Below, one piece after another: positions 43,822 through 52,800 of a stretch of DNA of 64,000 nucleotides; the stretch's first letter is position 1; the number at the start of each line of letters is the position of its first letter. The stretch is from contig JBAIAC010000026.1 in assembly GCA_037349315.1 (NCBI GenBank), forward strand, positions 22,349,501 through 22,413,500, read 5' to 3'. The notes beneath the pieces are model-generated. The model had not been told where the DNA came from, did no database searches, and worked only from the letters and a program-made list of their open reading frames with translations. The position numbers and the translations under genes were made by a program. The stretch is from Chelydra serpentina. Its lineage: Eukaryota; Chordata; Testudines; Chelydridae.

Positions 43822-46800
43822 GTAAATGGCGGGGGTTATGTTCCAGGGAATTTTTTTCGCTATATGTATACATACACATTTACATTAATTCTTATGGGGA
43901 AATTGGATTCACTTAACATCATTTCGCTTGAAGTAGCATTTCTCAGGAACATAACTACAATGTTAAGCGAGGAGTTACTGTACTTACCTACATCCCTCCA
44001 GCTTCCATCCAGGACACATCACACGATCCATTGTCTACAGCCAAGCCCTAAAATACAACTGAATTTGCTCCAGTCCTTCAGACAGAGATAAACACCTACA
44101 AGATCTTTATCAAGTATTCTTAAAACTACAATACCCACCTGGGGAAGTGATGAAACAGATTGACAGAGCGAGATGAGTATCCAGAAGTCACCTACTACAG
44201 GACAGGCCCAACAAGGAAAATAACAGAACACCACTGCCAGTACATCATCAACGATCTACAACCTATCCTGGAAAACGATCCCTCACTCACAGACCTTGGG
44301 AGGCAGGCTAGCCCTTGCTTACAGACAGCCCCCCAACCTGAAGCAAATACTCACCAGCAACTACATACCACAGAAACAGTAATCCAGGAACCAATCCCTG
44401 GAACAAACCTCATTGCCTACTCTGTCCATATATCTATTCTAGTGACACCATCAGAGGATCCAACCACGTCAGCCACACCATCAAGGACTCATTCACCTGC
44501 ACATCTACTAATGTGATATGTGCCAGAGATGCCCCTCCGCCATGTACATTGGCCAAACCGAACAGTCTCTACGTAAAAGAATAAATGGACACAAATCGGA
44601 CATCAGGAATGGTAACATACAAAAGCCAGTAGGAGAACACTTCAATCTTCCTGGCCATTCTATAACAGATTTGAAAGTAGCCATACTTGAACAAAAAAAC
44701 TTCAGAAAGAGAAACTGCAGAACAATAATTCATTTGCAAATTTAACACCATTAATTTGGGCTTGAATAGGGGCTGGCTCACAAAAAAAGCAACTTTCCTT
44801 CTCCTGGAATTGACACCTCATCAATTATTGGGAGTGGAGTACATCCACCCTGATTGAATTGGCCCTGTCAACACTGGTTCTCCTCTTGTGAGGTAACTCC
44901 CTTCTCTTCATGTGTCAGTGTAATAATACCCACATCTGTAATTTTCACTCCATGCATCTGAAGAAGTGGGTTTTTTATCCACGAAAACTTATGCCCAAAT
45001 AAAACTTAGTCTTTAAGGTGCCACCGGACTCCTTGTTGTTTTTGTGGATACAGAATAACATGGCTACCCCCGATACTATTCTAAATTCAGTAATACCGGT
45101 TAATCCAGTATTTTTAAAGAGTTTTGGCACAGAGGTTTTTTCCATCCTAGTTCATCTGATTGGTACTGACATTTAGACCCCACTCATATGGATTACTGGG
45201 GCTACTTGCTGCAGAAAAGGGATTTTTCCCCCTATCTGTAAAATTGGTCTCTTGGAGAGTAGCTCCAGTAGTCCATATGCCCACCTAATCATTTTTGTTC
45301 CACATAGTTGGTGTTGGATTATTACCAATTCTGTTCGTGAATTAATTTTTAGGGAGTCACTCTCCCAGTTCTTCTGTGTGTACTAACAGCAGTGACTTCT
45401 TGTGGTGGGAGCCTCTTCTTTTTCTGTACTGGTGTACTGCCTGTCAATCACCTGTGAAGAGAAGTCAGGGTTACTAGACTTACACTTTGAGAAACCCATT
45501 TTACAGGACAATAAGAAATCTTTTTTTTTTTCCAATGGTCATTAATGTAACTATTGTGCACTCTTTAGATTTTCTAGAAGAGATTGGGAAGATAGGAAGC
45601 TTGATGCATGTGTGTCTAGACCTGTGATTACTTCTGAATGAACTTTTGGTAGTTTCTCTTGACTTTAGCACACAACTTCTCACTCCTAATGGGAATAGTG
45701 TATACACATTGAAGGGAATGATATAGTCTGTATTCAGGCAATTTTCTATACTATCGAGGGGCTTTCCCCACTATTTATTTCTATAATAATAAGATTGAAA
45801 CCTCCCTGAAATCTGTGTGGATGCTAATCATAAATTAAATACTCTATTAAATCCAAAGTAGCAGTCAGCAAGGGGATGGAAAAGTATTAATTAGCATGCA
45901 TTCTCTGTACTCTTTGCATTGTAGAGTCATGGAAATGAATAATTAATTAGAGATGATTCACAAGTATACAGTATTCAGTGTAAAAAACAGAATAAATGCT
46001 AATTAAATTATTCCTTTGTGAACAAGCGCCAAAACTTCTGAGTGCCAAGTTCTTAACCAGAGAGAGAGTAAAATATGCAGCTACTATTAAGACTTCTAAT
46101 GATCTGATTGTGGCATTAGAAATTGTGCCTTTCTCGCTTTCTAGGTTCTCTTTTGGTTGTCTCACCTGTAAGGATTTTTAAGTTCTTCTGTAATGTAATT
46201 GAGTTGATTCCTGCAAAAAAAATCCATTAGCATAATGTTACTCGTAATCAGATCCTGAAATGCCAAATTACTTGAAAATCAGGTCTTTATTTCTGACATC
46301 ACTGTTGCTGCTATTCAACCTCTAACAAGAAAAAAAAATGTAGACCAGGTAAGCTCCTTAATTTTACCAAAGCATATGACATGGAATTAGATCTGGGTTC
46401 TATACCCAGCTCTGCCTCCGTTTCATTATATGTCACTGGACAAGTCTCTTAACCTCTCTATGCCTCACTTTTCTTATCTGTAATATGAGATGAACAATGT
46501 TGATGGCATTGCAAGGTTTAGGGGTTTGGATTTTTTTGTAAGTACTTTGAGTAGAAGGGCCTGTAGCATAGTGTGCTGTTAAAGTGTATTGCTCAGGTAA
46601 TGTGTAATTCCCAAAGTGTAAGACTCTAGAGTACTGCCAGTACATCAGACAAATAAATTGCTTTGATTAATGACAGGTTTTCAACAACGCTCACGTGCCA
46701 GAAGGCTGCTTGTGACCTCCACAAGTTCTGGAAAACATGAATCTTTTCTAATAAAAACATTTGTACACCAACTACAAATCTTAGTGCTAGGGTGACCATA

Positions 46801-49800
46801 TTTCCCAAAGGGAAAATGGGACACCCCCGGCTGTTCGCCCGAGCCCCCTGCTAGCATGGGGCTAGCATCTCCACTCCCTCCCCCCTGCATGTTCCTCTGC
46901 ACCACACCCCACTTTTTTGACAAAGTGAGCATTTGTCCCGTTTCCTCTTGCTAACTGATCGGTCAGCAAGAGCAAATGGGACAAATGCCCACTTTTGCAC
47001 ACCCAAAAAAAAAGTGGAGAGGGGATTGGAACAGCCAGGACAGGGCTTAAAAAAGGAATGTATGACCACCCTACTTAGTGCAAATACTATCATTTAGCAA
47101 TGAAATAATGCAAGTTTTATAATCTCTTATCCACAAGGCTTTCATGAAAACGTTTATAAAGTTTTTACAACTACCAGAATGACAAATTTCAAATATTCAT
47201 TTTCATTAGACTGTGTTATTTTTAAACTAGATTGTTTTATGCTCATAATTGTAGAGGATTGAAACAGGTGTGGTTTTTTCAAATGTTTCTGTGATTGATA
47301 GAAATGTGAAAAGAGTTGGCAGTTATCTACAGATATTAGAGACCAATTTTCTAACCCGAGTGGCTACAATTAAACATTCAATTCAATATTTAGGCATCTA
47401 AATAAGCTTTGGGCAGTTAGCTAAATAATGGATTTAGGTACTTGACTTTAGGCATTTGAGTTTGAAAACTGAACCTTGAAAGATAAAGGTCCATATTCAG
47501 CAAGGTATTTAAGCACGTGCTTAAAGTTAGACAGGAGTAGTCCCTTACTCTGGTGCTTAAAATAAAGTATGTGCTTAATTACCTTGCTGAATAGGGAGCT
47601 AAATAAAGACTTTTCAAGGCTGAATGAGAAACAGTATTGATGTGTCACAGTTAAGTCAAGAAAAACAAAGCCTGCATTTTTTTGTAAGGTGCCTGAAGTG
47701 GAGGTAGCCCAAACTGATGCCCCAATCCTGCAAGGTGAATCATGCGCACAGACCTTGGCACGCCTATGGTTTTCCTTGCAGGATCAAGGCCTGAAATGTG
47801 TAAACCCCTTCCTGGGAATCAAAGGAGATAATATATCCACATTGTTTAATATTAAACTTAATATTGTTTAATTAAATATATTCAGAAAGTGTAGAGTTCC
47901 CAGATGGTTAAAATAATTAAGTATTGGGAAATACTATTCTGTAGTTTTCTGTTGGATAGTGAGGAAATAATTTTATAAAATAAACCTATAAGCATTCAAA
48001 TTTAATATATTTTAAACATAAAGCAGTCACTTGTAAAACTCACCTAAACACTTTTAGCTAGGGCTTTGGAGGTTAGTGGGTAAACAGATGTGGGAATATG
48101 AAAATAATGTTTTGGACACTGGAGGGCTCCCTTTTTTTTTGTTTAATACAAGAGAAATGGAACATGAAGTAAATAGTGATAAAAGATGAACCACATGGGC
48201 TGTAAAAATCCAATGTATGTTTCCCTGGTTCATATCAAGAACTCATGCATACGCAGTCTATAAATATATCCATAGCCACATATATATTTGGCACTAAGAG
48301 ATTGCCCATATTGGCAATTGTTACAGAGAGGCTAGGGACATGAAAATCTGTAGAGATGGTCCCGCCAGAGCAGGATTGAAGCAGTGTATAGAAGCTTCCA
48401 CTGTGTGCTACTCAGGATATATCTGTTCATTGAATTAAAAGAAGATTCAGTCTCAAGTGCTAATAGATCAGTCTGACATATTTCTTTAATACTAAAATTC
48501 ACACAAATTCAGAAAAATGTTTTGTATGTGATGCTAGAGAGTGAGGAGATTAAAAACAAACTACTGGTAACTTCCAAGTGATACTAGGGCAATGGCTCAA
48601 ATTTCTGAATGGAAAGAATTTAACTTTATGGTCCTACACCTGCTTCACCGCCATAGTATCTGAGCACCATAAGCCATGTATCACTGACCCTTTTGTGGTC
48701 TAGTTGGGTTCTTCCCCCTAGGGCATGGTGCTTTTTTGGTTTTATTTTAAGGTGGTAGTGCTCTTTTTCCAATGCTTTCCACAATTATTCTTCATAACAA
48801 GAAGTCAAACTTCAACTTTTCCAAATAAGACGTTTAGGTGAGTTTTACAAGAAGAAATAAAATCAGTTAGACTCTTAAATAGTAACTGATAACAATAAAA
48901 AAAAAATCTTACCATCCATCATAGGCCCAGAGTCCATTATAAAATGCCAAACTGATAGAACCAGCAGAAATTTTAGCATCATTGAAAGAATTTTTAAAAT
49001 TTTCTGTTTTTCCTGCAAATGAAACAATTGATACTGAACTATGCTGAGGCAAAATGAAACAATCACCACTGAATGAAAGCAACATTTAATTATCAAATTT
49101 TATTTTGTATAGTACTTTGACAGTTAAAATGAACACTTAAATAATAATTTTTTTCCTAATTGGTCTGTAACCATGAATTTTTCCCTTAGAACATTTTCCA
49201 GTTTATTCTGTTTAATCACTAAGAGTCTGATCCTGAGTGGTTGAGTGCCCTCAACTCTCATTAAAATCAGTAGGAGTTGAGGGCAGTCAACAGGATCTGG
49301 TATCAAAACCATATTAAATTAGAATAATCAGATCATTGCTTGTTTGCTTTGTTTTTCAGTGAATGATCCAGTAGCAAGTCATGGCAGAAACCATAAGTTA
49401 TTATCTTTGTAAATCTAAAACCAACAAAAATTAAATTACCTTGTGCAAGGAGAACAAATCCACTTACAATAATGATTATGACAATGATCATTTTAGCAGC
49501 AGTGAAAAAATTCTGAACATAGCTCCCCAACTTCACACTCAGTGAATTCACTGTGGTAATAATCACTAGGGGAAATAAAGATTATATTTCTCAGTTTAAA
49601 TGCCATAAATCATAGAACTATAATAATTGAGTTTAAGAAACATTCACAATATACAGTACTTTTTTATCTAAGGTTCACACATATCTTGTTTCTTTCTTAT
49701 ATTGGTTTGTAAATTCCTTGTAATTATTGCAATGTCCTGCATTTGATGGATTGTTCTAAAGAATGCGAACAATTTTCTGAAACTGAGGAATTTCTTGGTA

Positions 49801-52800
49801 GTCTCTCTTGAAAAATATTTTTAAAAGTTGGGATAACTTTTGATCTAGAAAATAAAATGTAAGCATGGACCATTTTTTTTCTTTTCATTCTTTCCTAGAG
49901 ATACACATGCTTCTGATCCATACACCCTATTACAGAGCATGAGCTAACTGCATAAGGAAGAAACCTGATTGTTTAGACCTTCTAACCCTAGAAGTGAAGC
50001 TTCCTTCAAGTTAAACCCACCCTTTCTATCACTGTTATCAGAGACATTTGATATATTAGGTATTAGTCATCAAGTCTAGCCTTCTTCCAATGCAGAATTG
50101 TTCCCACTAATGCAGTTTTCTATATAATTTTCTAGTGATTTATGCATACTAGATTTTAATTTTTAAGAAATGAGGCTCCTACTACTTTCCTGGAAAAAAT
50201 AATTCATGAATGCTACACAGTTTCATAACTCAGCCCCCTTTAAAAAAATAGGGATCTTACCAATGGCAGCTGCTGCAAGACACTTAATGACTACTACGGG
50301 TGGATCACAGCCTGGATAAAAAGGAGCTGAAGTATATTCTGCAAAGCTGAGACAAATGATAGCAAATGAACTGGGTTTTATGACCAATAAACTAGTCCAG
50401 GAAAACAAATATCCTGGAATAGGACCAAATGCTTCCATAAGGTAAGGATATTCTCCCCCTGATTTTGTAATCATTGTGCCTAGCTCAGCATAACATAGTG
50501 CACCTGAACAAAAAGAAGAAATGCAGTTAATAGTCAAGTGCTTTTAGTTCATACACTTCTTTAAGCTATGTTTGGTTTTAATTAGCTCATTAAATTTTAT
50601 AATTAATATAAAATTAAGGAAATGGCTATAAACACATGCTATAGTTCATTATATTTGTGTAAAATCACAAGTAAATAGTGACCGAATTTTTAAAAAATTA
50701 TAATTTGCCAAAGGCAGTTCCATAAGTTAGAAAATTATTGAAAACTAACAAGTTACTGATTAGATCTTATACTTATGAGTGCCTAATTTGAGACTATTTT
50801 TGCAGACTCAATTTGTAAACAATTCTTGCTAACTTAGCTATGTTTAGTTGCTTAAAACTGAATGCAATATTCCAGACACAGGTGCCTCTAGACCACGTAG
50901 AGGAGAGAGTTTTACCTCCTCGCTCCATGATGTCAGTATAATTAGTTCAAAATTGAATTGTAATTTTTGCTCATTTATCACATTACAAACTCATGGCTAC
51001 AAACATTTGCTTTACATTATAGCAAACTCATTTTAAATTGTTACGTACTCAGAATTTGAATCTATAACATGAAATTTACTCCTAACCTATTCTTTTGGAT
51101 TAATTCCTTGGTTTTTAAACCCTTTATTATACTGGACTTTCAGGTAGTTTAAGATATTTTTGGCAAATATTTCTATTTTAGTTTTCTGTTTAAAAACTCA
51201 GAATTCTTTTAGGAAACAACAGCCTAAAGGAAAACTGCACCCAGTACTGCTCAGTAGTTTGAAAACTCAGAGGGGGAAAAAGCAGCACAAGTCACAATGC
51301 ACAAGGAAGGGTTGCTTTCAAATACAGTTGGCATTTCTGAGTTTATTGCTCATGGATGGCAACTTGCTGAAAGTTGCATCACTTTTGCTCAGAGCCCAAC
51401 AATAAGAAACTATAAATTTATGGCCAGTTTTAATGTTTAACATTTTATGTAAATATTACCTATTTAAGGCCAAATTTCAAAAACTAGCCTCTAATTTTGC
51501 ACCTGCAAACAGGGCTTTGTACAATTAAATTATGGAGGTAGGTATGCACTTTGGGCCTGCTTCTGCTCCCATTGAAATTACTGGGTTATTTTGTCATTGA
51601 CTTCAATGGGAGCAGAATATGTCTTGTTTGTGCTCCCATTGGGTGGGATATGCAAAATAGGAAGCTAGATCTAAAAGTCAAGTGAAACTTTGACTTGTAC
51701 AATTTTCTTCTAGTACTTAATGTTCTTTAAACTGCTTAATTTGTGGTAAGTTTTTCCCCAACCACTGGGCACAGTGGCTGGTAGCATTTTGGTTTGATGT
51801 GAGCAGAACCATCTAATTTTCACAATGGAATACAAGAGGAAAACTGGAAATATAAAGACTTTTCCTTTCTTTTGCTCACCTAATGTAGAAAGAATTCCGC
51901 AGGCTGCCCAGATGACTAAACAAGGCCCCACAGCTCCAACATTGGCAAGTACCGACTTTGGGGAAATAAAGATGCCTGAGCCAATAACTGTACCAACAAT
52001 TACACAGATCCCACTGATGAGGCCCACCTTAAAATGAATGAGATATTGCAGTAAGGTAACTTAATATTAACTTCTTATGCTATTTTACCTTATGAGAGAG
52101 AACAGTCACCATTAGTAATTTTTCTGGCATCACACATGTAGCTTCTGTTTATCGATCTAGTGTGAGACATGCACACAACTTAACTGCATATCCGCTATTT
52201 TTAAGACATGTTCACATGCCATAATACAGCATAATGGCCACCTTTCTCAAAAACAATTAATATGACCTTGTGTATCTAAACAGATACAATAAACTGAAAT
52301 GGCAAAAGACAACAGTAGACCTCAATGATTGTTGGCAAATATTCATGAGCCATAGATCACTGCTATGCAAAATAGTTTTGAATTTATTCATCAGGCGTGG
52401 GTTTTTAGAATAGCCCTGAAATTGCTTCTGTATTTTGAGATGCTTTTTGTTTTAAACAAGACATATGTTATACTCTGTTTCCTAGTATAGCGCACACATC
52501 ACATTGATAGTTGTCAGCATTCGCTATAGAAAAACAGGGCCATGCAGAGGGAAAATAAAAGATTAGAGAGTTGTGCTCAGTTGATAGTAATTAGTTACTA
52601 GTTTGTGGAATCAGAAACCTACACGGTTAAAATTCTAAGACGCCTGATCAGATCCTGATCAGACAAGACATAGATATTAGTTTTGGACAGTGGAATTTAC
52701 TAATTTTGCTCTCCTCTGATATCAGAGAGGGCACTATGAGGACAGGTAAACTTAGAAGTAAATATTTGAAATATTAGATATTCTATGATCTTTTGCTTAC

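Larger units (their letters stand above)
42712..45080 (+). mobile_element. Penelope-like element with GIY-YIG domain, 5' truncated
   Basis: Encodes the end of an RT ([26 protein letters not shown]) and a C-terminal GIY-YIG endonuclease ([36 protein letters not shown], 44518-44745). It then runs into a 3' end with CATCTGAAGAAGTGGGTTTT and AGGTGCCACCGGACTCCTTG. It is cut by a mariner-type element (42974-43980); removing it with one TA restores the frame (D-R-Y-T-Y-L-H-P-S). Stops elsewhere. The RT active-site YxDD reads INDI, so inactive. Located in an SLC7A9 intron, antisense to the gene. Confidence 0.8.
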
